Shown one piece after another: positions 11,435 to 22,102 of a stretch of DNA of 64,000 bases (position 1 is the stretch's first letter; every line of letters begins with the position of its first letter). The stretch is from contig NW_022985069.1 in the NCBI RefSeq assembly GCF_010015585.1, positions 124,001 to 188,000 on the forward strand, given 5' to 3'. The position numbers were made by a program, and so were the translations under genes. A model generated the notes under the pieces. That model had not been told where the DNA came from and did no database searches. It saw only the letters and a list, made by a program, of their open reading frames with translations. The DNA is from Eremomyces bilateralis CBS 781.70. Taxonomy: Eukaryota; Ascomycota; Dothideomycetes; Eremomycetales; Eremomycetaceae.

Positions 11435-12664
11435 ATGAACGGCCATCGTCCTGAACGACCTCACCACAGCCGTCAACATACCTTTCCTCACGCAAACACC
11501 TCCCGCCGAAAACCTCGACGATGGCCCCTCGTCTTCCGCGTCACGAAAGGCGCCGTCCACTCCCAGATCCTCCTGGCTGTGCTCCTCCATGCCGCCTTCA
11601 CCGCAGTTGTCGTCGCGGTCGACAAGTACACGCCCGGCGAAATGGGCCTCCCGTCGAACATAATCCCCTCCCTTTCCATCGTCGTGGGCCTGATGCTCGT
11701 CTTCCGCAACCAGACGAGCTACGACCGGTGGTGGACCGGCCGCAACCATTTCGCGACCATCTGCGGCGCGGTGCGGAACCTTAGCCGATCCTTCCTGACG
11801 AACGTCGGCCCGCTGGACGGCAAAGGAGGGATATCCCAAAGCCCCATCGAAGACGGCACACAGGCCTCCGAATCTGAGAAAGCCGAAACCGAGAGCGTCG
11901 TCCGTGTGCTCGTCGCCATCCTCTACGCCGTCAAGTTCTCCCTCCGCGGCGAATGGTCCGACGAGCCCCTCTTCCCCGGCGGCCCCCCGAAGCGCCCCAT
12001 CATCCCCGGCATCCCCGGCTGGATGACCCCCAGCGGCGCCGGCGCCGGCGTCCGCACCCCCCGCACCCCCACCGCCTCCTCCGCCTCGGGCGCCCTCACC
12101 TCCGCCATCAACGCCGGCCTCCTCGAAGCCTCCCTCGCCTCCAGCGCCACGCTCACCACGCCGCGATCCATGTACTCCTCCCTCCTCCCAGAGTCGCTCG
12201 CCTCGCTCGAGCACCGCGGCGTGCCGCTCCCGCTGCAGCTGACCTCGCTCGTCGAGTCGTACATCCGTCGCGGCGCGCAACGAAATTGGTTCAGCGCCCC
12301 GCAGGCGTCCGGGTTGACCGCGCAGGTGGGCACGCTGATCGACGCGTTCTCGCGCATGGAGACGATCCGCAACACGCCGATCCCCGTGGCGCATCTGATC
12401 CACGCAAGGCAGGTGCTGGCGCTGTATATCTGCGTGCTGCCGTTCGCGATGGTGGATGATATGGGGTGGTGGTCGCTGCCGCTGGTGTCGTTGGTGAGCT
12501 TTACCTTGTATGGGATTGAGGGGATCGGGAGCCAGTTGGAGGATCCGTTTGGGTATGATCGGAATGATATCAATATGGATGCGATTGTGGCTGATGCAAG
12601 GGTGGAGGTGCTCGCATTGCTGGAGGAATGGAGGAGTACTGGTGGCCGGCTTTTTGCCATCTAA
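11435..12664 (+). CDS. Bestrophin/UPF0187-family anion channel-like membrane protein
   Basis: Single exon, 409 residues. After a basic N-terminus come a membrane segment (SQILLAVLLHAAFTAVVVAV) and the family signature IVVGLMLVFRNQTSYDRWW, then a C-terminal pair of membrane segments (ALYICVLPFAMVDD, LPLVSLVSFTLYGIEGIG) and the conserved SQLEDPFGYDRNDI. These match the fungal bestrophin-like family, whose animal and bacterial relatives form anion or cation channels. A Pro/Ala/Ser-rich insertion of about 90 residues (roughly 175-265) splits the domain. The DNA there is strongly GC-rich, with open frames on both strands. A plasma-membrane or organellar channel is inferred from the family; ion and location cannot be told from sequence. 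Confidence 0.85.
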   Translation: MNGHRPERPHHSRQHTFPHANTSRRKPRRWPLVFRVTKGAVHSQILLAVLLHAAFTAVVVAVDKYTPGEMGLPSNIIPSLSIVVGLMLVFRNQTSYDRWWTGRNHFATICGAVRNLSRSFLTNVGPLDGKGGISQSPIEDGTQASESEKAETESVVRVLVAILYAVKFSLRGEWSDEPLFPGGPPKRPIIPGIPGWMTPSGAGAGVRTPRTPTASSASGALTSAINAGLLEASLASSATLTTPRSMYSSLLPESLASLEHRGVPLPLQLTSLVESYIRRGAQRNWFSAPQASGLTAQVGTLIDAFSRMETIRNTPIPVAHLIHARQVLALYICVLPFAMVDDMGWWSLPLVSLVSFTLYGIEGIGSQLEDPFGYDRNDINMDAIVADARVEVLALLEEWRSTGGRLFAI

Positions 12665-13049
12665 GATGAAATGTGATGGATCAGTGCATTGCCGAGCGAC
12701 TCTGTTTTAGCGAGTATTTAGAGAAATGAGCGTCGATTTTCGAGCCCCGTTGTCAGATATCATGTCGTTCATTTACTAAACTACCTATACCTACCGGTAT
12801 AAGTTTGGACGTAGTTGCGACGGACGTACGCCACCGAAATATTGGGCCTTTCCCTACCCTGACCCACATACCCCACGATAACGGAACAGATAACTCTGCT
12901 CCCTGAACGCTTGAACGCCGATCATTCAGCATGAAAAAGGATTTGCCCACCCTCTTGTGGTTCATGATCATCCTTACAACTCGTGGGCCATCGCTCCACA
13001 CATCACGGTCGTTGTATACAGTGTCATCGTTTCCCATCGCCGACCGTCG
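12665..13049. other. Short convergent intergenic spacer
   Basis: It separates the 3' ends of the bestrophin-like gene and the FHA-RING gene. Nothing else was recognised. Confidence 0.5.
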
Positions 13050-14937
13050 TCAGTCTGCTTCCACCGACACACCGGAACTCCCCACCCTTCTTCCTCCTTC
13101 CACCAGAAACGGGCCCACGTCGTTCCTTGGGGTCATCGGACACTCAGGATGGGCATCTCCCGCCCCCAAATTCGGCGGTCCCCCTTCCGACTCCTCCGTC
13201 CCATCAAGTCCTAGACTCAGGGCTCTACTCGCCACGGTTGATGTTGGGATGGGGATGGGAGCTAAGAGCGTGTGCGAACGGTCATCGTTCATGACCGCTG
13301 GCCCTGGTGATAGCGACACGTTAGCGAGCATGCTGCTCAGTCCATTGGCATCGGCGGATGGGTTCTGGTCGATGGCAAGGGACCTGGCAGCTGCGACAGG
13401 GACTATGGTGTCAGGGGCAACATGCACGCGAGTGGTATCGCCCGCATCTGTCGGAGTTTCCCTGATTTCTTGTCCTACACTCACGGCGAGCTGAGGACTG
13501 GCTTCTCTCTGTGGTAGATCATCTCCCTTCTGCTGCTCTGCTTCTTTCTTGCTCTCCTCGATCGCCGCGTCAATGTCATCGTCTTCCCAGTCGACGTTGT
13601 CGGCCTCGTCCACATCGGCGTCCAAGTCCGCGACGGCGCGGCAGTTGGGGCAGAGGAAATGCGGATGGGTAGAGCTGATGAGGATCGGGCGGATGCATTT
13701 GTAGTGCCAGACGTGGGAGCAAGGGGCAACGAAAAGGGATTGGCAGGGCTGAGAACAGTGAGCATGTTTGTTCGACGCCACTGGAAGACGTGGGGAAACA
13801 TACAGCAATTGCAGCTAGACAGATCGCGCACTCCGAGCTGGTGTTGGACGCATTATCCGTGTCGTGTCGTGGTGACTTGCTCGCGAGCTTACGCAGGTTC
13901 TTGTGAGTAGATTTGCTGAAGTCATTAGCATGCTAGACCACCCGCTGATGGATAACGACGCACTTATAAGCATTTAATCCCTTTTGCCATCCCCGATTGC
14001 ACTCGATTCGGATCTTCACACACCGAAAGATCATCTCTTCGCCGCCCCGAAAGTCGATCCCCAGCTGTACAATATCGCCGTCGTTGAGCGGGTACGGCTT
14101 CGACTCCACCCCTGGCGCACTCAAACGGATATGGTTGAGGAACGTGCCCGACGAGCTTTTCACGTCCTTAATATACCACTGCGAGTTGGTGCACCAGAAC
14201 TCGCAATGTCGACGGCTCACTACCTTCGACTTGAACCCCACGGGCGCCGCCGACGTCCCATTCCGCTGGATTTCCGGCGCACTTTCCCGCTCGGAGTATC
14301 GTCCCACCTTCAGCATTGCGGTTGGGGTCGCTAGCGTCCGTGTGATCGGGGCGAACTGGAGGGACGGTTTGGAAGCCCGCGGATCGTGGTGCGGGAGGAA
14401 TCGAATGCTAGGCAAAGCATGGCTGGACGCGGAGCTCTCTGACCCGTTGCGGGTGTCGGAGCTACTGGTGGTGGTGGAGTGATGTTGCGAGGCGAAGGTG
14501 GAGGCGGCCGTTTCGGCTCGATTGCGGGTCATGGTGACGGTCCCTTGGCTGAGCAGGTTGACAGCGGCGGAGTATTGATAGTCGGCGGCTCGCGCGGCGA
14601 CCGAACGTCGGGAAGGTTGTCGGTCGTGGTAGGCGTCGTTTTCAAAGTTATTGTACAGATGCGAGGGCTGGATGCGGGGGGAAATGCCAGCGCCGTTCCT
14701 ATGACTACCGCTTGAAGATGCTACCGGGGACACCGGAGGGGTGTGGTGTGGACGGTTCGCCGGAGGTTGTGCAAGGGAGGAGGTCGGACTGCTTGCCAGA
14801 GGGTTTAAATGGGTATGAGTGTAGTTCCTCAAATAGCTCAGCCCCCTCAGCCTTCCCAGACGTGGAGGTGAAGATGAGGTGACAGGGGAAGTGGAGGTGG
14901 AGAGCGTTGGCGGAGCGGGAGCGGGAGTGGTAAACAT
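13050..14937 (-). CDS. dma1: FHA-RING E3 ubiquitin ligase, Dma1/CHFR-like
   Basis: Three exons are proposed: 14937-13964, 13915-13804 and 13748-13050, giving 594 residues. A long Ser/Thr/Pro-rich N-terminus precedes an FHA domain (about 205-315) with the expected phosphopeptide-binding elements: KVGRYSER, VVSRRHCEFW and KSSSGTFLNH. A RING finger follows (about 354-395): CAIC, then PCSHVWHYKC, then CPNC. The C-terminus is acidic (DVDEADNVDWEDDD) and low in complexity. This order matches S. pombe Dma1, yeast Dma1/2 and human CHFR/RNF8. These ligases read phospho-threonine and ubiquitinate partners to delay mitosis or septation, acting at spindle poles or septum. The second intron falls inside the RING and must be removed to give a complete finger, which supports the model. 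Confidence 0.85.
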
Positions 14938-16558
14938 CTGAAGGTGAAGCTGATAATAGGGTCTACCCGGTGTTAAACAGCGCTAGCTAAAGATTTTCCA
15001 CGGTTCGGACGGAAGAGCTGATAACTGTGGGCGGGTTCATTGAGGTACAGCTGTAAGGAATACCTGGATTGGTTCTGATACAGGACCGGGACCGAGGGTA
15101 GTACTCTATGAGAGAAGAGAATGGACCAACTGACAGCGAAAGTGCACGACTCTCTGAAGGAAGAAGGACATGAACAAGAGAACGGTGAATAAGCCACGAT
15201 TTTGAAGCCCCAGTGACCAGGCGGAGGGAGGGAGGGGGAGAGAAAGTGAGCGATGGATGATCAGGATACAGTGAGGGTCCAGTGAGGGATGAGTTGAGGT
15301 GACAGGCGTGGCCTGCAATTGGTCAGCTGGTTTAGCTGTGGGGGAAGTGGTGGTGCAGTGATGTCTATGTCTCTCTTGTTAAAGATTCTAGCACCGTGAA
15401 GACTGAAGAGAGAACTGATATCTGATAAAGCTAAGTATTCACTAGAGTACCGTACTCAATAACTAACGGAAATATATAAGTACACAGATATCCCGTTTAG
15501 CTATTGTTTGTATTAATGTGTCACAGAAATGGTACCACTATTCATCCTCTGTTGGAATCATCATCATGGAACATGGTATTATGGAACTGGGCATGGAGCC
15601 TGGAGCACTCACCGGAATCCGTCCTATCTGCCTCGCCTCCCTTGGTGGCGGAATGCTGTGCCGCCCCCGCAAGGAACTGAACTGATCGCTGTCTGCCATC
15701 GAGCTCTGCAAATCCTGAACCACTGCCTGGCACACCAGCTGATATCCTGATTCCTCAAAGCCACTCGCCCAAATGACCGTGGATGATACCATACGGCACC
15801 TCCCCGCAACGATCCAGGAACCTTGCACGGTTCGTTTCCCGGCATCCCTCCTAGGTATTCATTGGATCAGGTCTATGTCCCAGCAGCAAGTCTATCCTCT
15901 GGTTGAGGCCTTGGGGTTCTTCAAATCAACGCGAGAAATGAGAAATGAGAAATGAGAAATGAGGCTTGATATTGGATACCCTAGGTAGGTAAGGAACAGT
16001 ATCCGTACTTAGGATGTACTTCTGCACGGCAAATCTATCCATGTTACTATTCCTTATTCAGTATTTAGTGATACAACATTACCAGCGTGTGTACCCTACT
16101 GTACTCCCTGCTCATTGCTCAGAAAGCCGACAGCCACGTTGGCCCCTCCCAATTCTAGACGATTGCCCTGGCGATTGGCATCAGGCATGGACGGCCGCCA
16201 CCTGCGACACAAAGTCCGAATAGGCACTGGGAATATTATACTAAAATCAACTACCCCATACCTATAATATGTTGATTTAGAAGAGGCCCAGCCGCCAATA
16301 AAAAAAGTGAGGGGACATCAATGACACTGCTGAGGTCTGGGATACTAGATAAGTAGGAGTTACGCTGCTAGCATGGGGCGCGCCTCAAGCGAGATTACCG
16401 AGATAGGTATTCCGTGCAACATAGATGTTCTAGTCCAGGTCATTCGGGCCTGCAAACCTCTGCCGCTTCGCCAGAAGCATATCAACGATGCATCCCGCTG
16501 ATTCCATGCGCGTGTCTGTGACGCCGTGTCACTCCACGTGGCCGCCCCGTCCCCTACG
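14938..16558. other. Divergent intergenic region, no gene seen
   Basis: It lies upstream of both flanking genes and may hold long 5' leaders. Only short frames without homology are present. A small tandem repeat lies at 15932-15962. Confidence 0.5.
15932..15962 (+). repeat. Short tandem repeat GAGAAAT, about four copies
   Basis: The heptamer GAGAAAT is repeated head to tail about four times, ending in GAGGC. There is no evident role. Confidence 0.8.
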
Positions 16559-19003
16559 ATGACCACCAACTTCACGCAATGCGCGCTCCGATATATCGGG
16601 AATCAGACACTCGAATCGCGATACAGTTGGCGTGGACCAACCCACCTCATCGACCCCAACTCGACTACACAGATCACCTTTGCAGGATGTCTGGAGGTGT
16701 GCGGACGGGAACGCGACTGGTATCCGTGGTCGCAGAGCTCCGCGACGATAACGACATGGATCCTGCCAGTGATCGGGATGCTGTTGCAGGCGCCGTTCGA
16801 GAGCAATGCGTTCTCGCAGACCATGTTTGCGTTGGCGCGGTGGGTGGGGTCGCCGATGGCGTCCTTGTCGTACATCCTTTGGAATATCAGCGTCTCGGGC
16901 AAGTGCGCGTTGATGGTGGACATGTCCATTCCATACGACGAGCGGGTCCCCGACCGTGGAAGCGACTTTGCCAGTCTTCGCGACTCGTTTTTCATCCTAA
17001 CGAACATGAACCAGTACACGATGAAGCCCGTGATATCACTCAAAAAGGAAGTGGAAGGGCTGCTGAGGATCGTGCTCTTCAGCAAGGACCTTCCGTTGAA
17101 GGGTACAAATACTAGCCTGCAAGATACCCGCGAAGAGTTGGCGCAGAATCTCCGGGAAGGTCGCAAGCGAGGCGTGGTGCCGGTGTTCATCGCAACAGCG
17201 TGGTAAGACAACCAGCGACCCCTTTAACGGTTTACGTGGCTAATTTTGAAAAGGTTTCTATTCTCTCTCGCCATATCGATTCAGACGGCGTTTGGATTCA
17301 TTGGCGAGAACGCGCAAGCGCACGACCTTGCCCTCGGCCTTCTCCTCGCATGGATGCCAGTCCTGATACTCTGCAGCATCGTGGATCGCAACCCCGTCGC
17401 TTCAGAGGACATCCGGAAGCGCCTCAACGGCCTGGTTGATCTTGTTTGTTGGTCTCTTGCCAACAACCAGATTCGAAACGATTTCGTGGCGAGGTTCCGC
17501 GACCAGCCAGAGGGCCCCCGAATGCGGGAATGGGTGGAGAAAATCGCGACGATGTCGCAACATATCGAAGGAAACTTCTTCGTTAGCTTTGCTGGACAGG
17601 GCCGTGTGCGTTGGCACTATGGCGCTGCGCACCCCATCTTGTCCGATATTGAGAACTGCTACGTCGCAGATCACGGCCGGAACTGGCTGCAGTACGAGGA
17701 AGAAGCGCGAGCGAATCTGGTCCTGGGCCCGGTTGGCGAAGGGCTGATATGGTTCGATAAGCGAGAACTCTGGCAGATCGTCAGCGCGATGATCATCGTT
17801 AGCTGCACTGTATTCGGTGCTTTCACGCTCTCCTACTACACCCCGACGGTTGGGTTGGGCTGCCGAAGTGGTGGCTATGTGATATTTTTCATATTCTCCG
17901 TTTCACTGCTCGTTGGCGAACTGTTGGTATGGTGGTTCTCATCCCCAGTACGGCCAGATCAAATGAAGTGGCTGGCAAGAGGGAGCACCCGCTTACAGAG
18001 TATCTCCACCTTCAATCGGCTCGAGCAACAATCTAGTGGGATGGTGAGAAGAGTCAACTCTAGTTTTGGTCGGTTCAAAGAGCGCTTGGAAGACATCGGG
18101 GTCCAGTCGATCGTAACAATAGGAGGCTTGTTTTACCGCCGTGACCGAACAACCCGTTCGAATCGGCTCGAACGAAAAGTTCGGCAGGCCTTGCAAACCT
18201 ACCATGGGTACTCGCTTCGTGAATGGACTGATCGCTTTGTCTTCAAGCCGTTGGAAGTCATCAACGCTTTGTGGCTGGTGTACATTGTCATCGCACAAAC
18301 AATGGGCATCTACAACACGTGCGAGTGCAAGTCTTCCATCTGGGGGACAATGGGGGGCTACGTTGATCTCCAGCAAACGACTTTCACGGACAATCCACTG
18401 ATCATTCAGTATTGGGCGGAAGGCGTAGTCCTCTCTGCCACCGTCATGGGGTTAGCAATGATGTATGTTGTCGTCGAGTGGTGTATACAGTCCCACCTCA
18501 ATACTGGAAATTACCACGACGCCAGACGTGGTCTGGTCCGGACTCGTCGTTTCCGTGTCCTGACTTTTTATCTCCGATACCCCTTTTCGAAGGTCATCCA
18601 CGGCGTCAATTCTTTCCGGCACCGCCTCTGGCGCCTATTGAAAATAAAGCCGGGCCGCGAACAGAAGAGCCTGGTCTGGACGCGATATATAACTTTTGAC
18701 TATAAGCCTCTCCGTACGAACGAGATGGACTTTGAAGTCCTTGTCCACCAGCCCTCGCCGAACTTACATGAAGGATCTGAGTTCTTACCACTGGCAGACA
18801 CCCCTTTGATACATGTACGTGAGCCCGATGAAACTCATACATCTCCCGGCACCAATCTCAGCGCCGAGCCCGCTTTGCGCAGGCTGTCTTCCTCATCGAA
18901 TCCCCCAAGGATCAGTTTCGACAGCTCGAGGTCGCCGCGTTCCGCTTCGGATGCAAGTCTGAATGTCCCACCGGGGTATCCGAGACAGAATCCTCAACAG
19001 TAA
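16559..19003 (+). CDS. Large multi-pass membrane protein of unknown function
   Basis: Two exons, 16559-17202 and 17254-19003 (51 bp intron), give 797 residues. The start is the first ATG of the frame; the frame extends further upstream without an ATG. The N-terminus has paired cysteines (CLEVCG) and NFT/NST glycosylation sequons, suggesting an exposed domain. Membrane segments appear at WILPVIGMLLQAPF, FLFSLAISIQTAFGFIG, LALGLLLAWMPVLILC, IVSAMIIVSCTVFGAFTL, YVIFFIFSVSLLVGELLVWW, VINALWLVYIVIAQTMGIY and VLSATVMGLAMMYVVVE. The middle and last quarters are cytosolic-looking, the last rich in Ser/Pro. CECKSSIWG follows a membrane segment. It resembles uncharacterised integral membrane proteins of Eurotiales, and no function can be assigned. 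Confidence 0.7.
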
Positions 19004-19430
19004 CGTTCGTGTGATCTATAGATAAACAATGTGCATTGTAGCTATACCGTTGCCCGGGCCGCATCGTGTTGTCGTCGGCCGCATCGCATCCTCACCAGCC
19101 GCGCCCTCACCAGCCGCATCGCATCGTCGCCTCACGACATGTGACGATTGATGCAGCCCTCCCGAAGTGAAATGTACCCAAGTCCTCACAACGATAAACG
19201 AACCATTTCACTTCCCACTTCCCTTTCCTTCACGCGTTGATCACGGAGCGAGCTTCTCTCCTCACACGTAGTTTCGTATACCCATCTTGATGTAAGTCCG
19301 CTGCTCATCCATCCGCTAGACTCGGTAAGAGCGAGGCGACGGGAAGCCATCACTGACAGAACTAGCTGCGACGCAGAAATACTCTGAAAACCGCACCAAG
19401 TACCGAAGCGTCAAACCCCACTCTACATCA
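19004..19430. other. Intergenic spacer with GCCGCATCGCATC-like low-complexity sequence
   Basis: A degenerate CCGCATCGCATC motif recurs between about 19055 and 19135. No gene was recognised. Confidence 0.5.
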
Positions 19431-20879
19431 ATGATGAGTACGACGATCAGTCCTGATGCGCCGCTCGAGGGCAACCCTTCCGATGTCTCGGAGGCTAATG
19501 CCGAGAACTTCGTTGTCGAGTACGACGATGTCATCGCGGAGATCTTCGGGGACCCCCCCCAGCCCCGCGCCAAGACAGTCGTTGACGCCATTGTCGGAGA
19601 TCCCGATTACAACCGCGCCAAGACAGTCGTTGAGACCGTCGTCCTTGAGAAGAATATTGCGGTTAAGCAGAACGTCGGCGATGAGAAGGATGTCGACGAT
19701 GAGAGCGATTTCGAGGATGAGAATGATGTCGGTGATGAGTACGCTGTCGGCGATGAGAACGCTGTCGGCGACGAGACGGACGTCAGCGATGAGGAGAACG
19801 GTGTAAACAATGTCACCAAGCACCGCGTCAAGAGAGTCATCGAGACTATTATTGGGGACATGCTTGTGACCGTTGTCGAAGACGTGGTGGAAAATCAGTC
19901 AATTCACTCCCACGGAAGCGGATCGGCGACTGAAAATCCTATTGTTGACCAGGCCGTGCGCGATGCCAGACGCGAGTCGTATGTAATCATCGATACTCCA
20001 GTCCCTCTTCTCTACAACGACCCCGCCTCGGACGAACTCCGCCATAGCAGGAGGCTTCGCGCCTCGCAGGTGTTGAGCGATTGGGAGGCGGCCGGGCTTT
20101 CGCTCTCGCTGTTTGATAAAGTCCCGGCCAACGATGCGAGCAAGTTGGGCATCGCCGCCGTCACCGACGACCACCTCGCGCGCTTCACTTGGCCGTCCGC
20201 GCTTCCGGCCACCTCGTCCGCGTTTCCGACAACCTCGTCCGCGCTTCTGACCACCTCGTCCGGCGAACCGCAAGGGCACGAAGCGAGTGACACCCCCCTC
20301 CTGTCGACTAGCTCCCGTCCTCTTTTGAGGCCGAACACTCCCCCCGCTGGTGCACCGGAGCCGGCCTCCTCTTCGGGGTTCGTGAGGGTCGATCTACCCT
20401 ACGATCAATATGCATCCGTTCTCAACGCGCCCCCCTTCGAGCCCCCCGTCGACGACGGCCGCTTCCAGTTCCCGCCACTTGCGGATCCCCCCTCCTCAGC
20501 CAAAGCGAAAAGCAAGCGACGTCGATTCTGGTCGTGCTTGAAGAGACTGTTTTGCTGCTGCATGATGGACTCCGAGGAAAGAAGTCGACGTGGAGCTATT
20601 ACTCCTCCAGGTTCGCCCACCTTCCAGTACCGCTACTATTCAGACCAGCTGATTCGTGACTTGCGCGAAGAGAATGATGAGCACGCGACACTGGCTCAAG
20701 AGGTTGCTTCCGCTGCCACTGCTGGGCCGAGTGGGGGTGACGCGGACTCTCAGGTGCAAGTGCTTGCCGAAGATTACGATTACCACGTTGATCTGGATGA
20801 GTACAATTTACATGGGCGTGAAGGGCAGATGGTGGGGGGAAACGCACAGCGTGGACGTGCCACCACCCGAGCTGAATGA
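19431..20879 (+). CDS. Acidic low-complexity protein of unknown function
   Basis: Single exon, 482 residues, starting at the first of two adjacent ATGs. The N-terminal third has repeated acidic blocks of the form VGDE-x-(D/A)V (GDEYAVGDENAVGDETDV) and two related RAKTVV segments (RAKTVVDAIVGDPDYN, RAKTVVETVV). The middle is rich in Ser, Thr and Pro. A basic-cysteine cluster (FWSCLKRLFCCCMMDSEE) near residue 375 could be a palmitoylation or membrane-contact site; that is inference. No known domain was recognised. Repeats in the DNA keep several other frames open, so the coding call rests on length, the ATG context and the uninterrupted frame. Confidence 0.55.
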   Translation: MMSTTISPDAPLEGNPSDVSEANAENFVVEYDDVIAEIFGDPPQPRAKTVVDAIVGDPDYNRAKTVVETVVLEKNIAVKQNVGDEKDVDDESDFEDENDVGDEYAVGDENAVGDETDVSDEENGVNNVTKHRVKRVIETIIGDMLVTVVEDVVENQSIHSHGSGSATENPIVDQAVRDARRESYVIIDTPVPLLYNDPASDELRHSRRLRASQVLSDWEAAGLSLSLFDKVPANDASKLGIAAVTDDHLARFTWPSALPATSSAFPTTSSALLTTSSGEPQGHEASDTPLLSTSSRPLLRPNTPPAGAPEPASSSGFVRVDLPYDQYASVLNAPPFEPPVDDGRFQFPPLADPPSSAKAKSKRRRFWSCLKRLFCCCMMDSEERSRRGAITPPGSPTFQYRYYSDQLIRDLREENDEHATLAQEVASAATAGPSGGDADSQVQVLAEDYDYHVDLDEYNLHGREGQMVGGNAQRGRATTRAE

Positions 20880-21061
20880 GGGGAGCGCCATCGCGGTGTG
20901 ATGCGAGAGGTGTTGATGCGTACAGCAGACAGATGCTTTCCTGTGATGCTTTGGTGGCCTTGGCGGAGTCTAGGGTCCATGGGTGTTAGGTATTATCAGG
21001 TTCGCCCGGTGAATAATTCCGGTTATACCTTCGCCTTATAGGTTGAATGCAATGCTCATCC

Positions 21062-22102
21062 TCAATTCCCCGACCTCCCATCGTCGTCGTCTCCGCTTTT
21101 CTCTCCCATGCCCACCCACGCGCCCAATAGCACCACCGCCTTCACCCCCACCCCCACCCATATTAGCCCATCCACCTGAATCCCCGCTCGGAGCAGCCAC
21201 GCCCCCACGATTCCGCCTCCTAAAAGTAACACCATGCTCGCCACCCGCCGATCCCGCTTCCGATTCCGTGTCTCAAACAATCCCGGATCGCCCATCAGGT
21301 CCGCATACGCACTCGTCAGCACGCTGGTCGGGATCTCCGACACCCCCAGCGCACGGGAGATGGCGACCTGGCTCCCGAAGTGCATCGCAAGGGGCGGTAG
21401 CGGGATCAGCACGCGCAGATCGCTCAGCGGGGAGGGGTGCGAGAGAGGGTTGTAGCTGGACGGGTCCATGAGCACTTCGCGGGCCTCGGTAGGGACGAGG
21501 CGAGTGGCGCATAGGGCGCCCGCAATGATGAGAAGGAGGAGTTGGAAAAGGAGGGCAAGGAGTAAGGGGAGGCGGGGGAGGTGGACGGATGCGGGGCGGG
21601 ATGGGGCGCGGGAACCGGGGCGGGAGAGGAGATGGCGGGAGAGCAGCCGGATGAAGTTGGCGGTTACGAAGGCGCCGATCAGGAACGAGACGATGGAGAG
21701 GATGGCTCGGGGGGCGAGGTGAGGTTGGTTGGGGGGGAGGGAGGCCGTGGAGAGGCCGAGGAGGACGGTATTGCCTTGCTCAATTCGTCAACATGATGGA
21801 TTCTCAAGCACGCAGATGGATATAGGATCCCGATATTCGTAGAACGGCGGAGTACCATGTTGTCACTGACCTGTCTGCATTCCCACGAAGACGCCAAAGT
21901 TGCAGAATATACCGCTGTCTAACAGCCCCGTCACGAAGCAACAGACGATGAGCAATATATCGGCATGCTTGGTGTCCACATCTCCTTTCAGGTACTTCCA
22001 AGAAAATGCATCTTGCACCCGGTTCCGTCTCTTTGGCGGACGCGTAGCTTTAGATGCCATCGTGCCCTCTATTGGTCCCACGGACTCTTTCGGACTTGTC
22101 AT
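21062..22102 (-). CDS. DUF1275 (YoaK-like) membrane protein
   Basis: Two exons, 22102-21871 and 21774-21062, give 314 residues. The start is the first ATG in frame (MTSPKESVG); the upstream part of the frame lacks one. After a cytosolic N-terminus come DILLIVCCFVTGLLDSGIFC and VFVGMQTGNTVLLGLG-like sequence created across the splice, which is the DUF1275 hallmark. Further segments are AILSIVSFLIGAFVTANFI, LLLALLFQLLLLIIAGALC, then PLPPLAMHFGSQVAISRALG and EIPTSVLTSAYADLM, and two terminal membrane segments. The family has about six membrane spans in bacteria and fungi, and its biochemical role is not established. A TATATA motif at 22171-22177 lies about 70 bp upstream. Confidence 0.85.

Noticed and set aside
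11303-12403. Minus-strand 366-codon frame opposite the bestrophin-like gene
   Set aside because: Gly/Ala/Arg-rich shadow of the channel gene with no recognisable domain.
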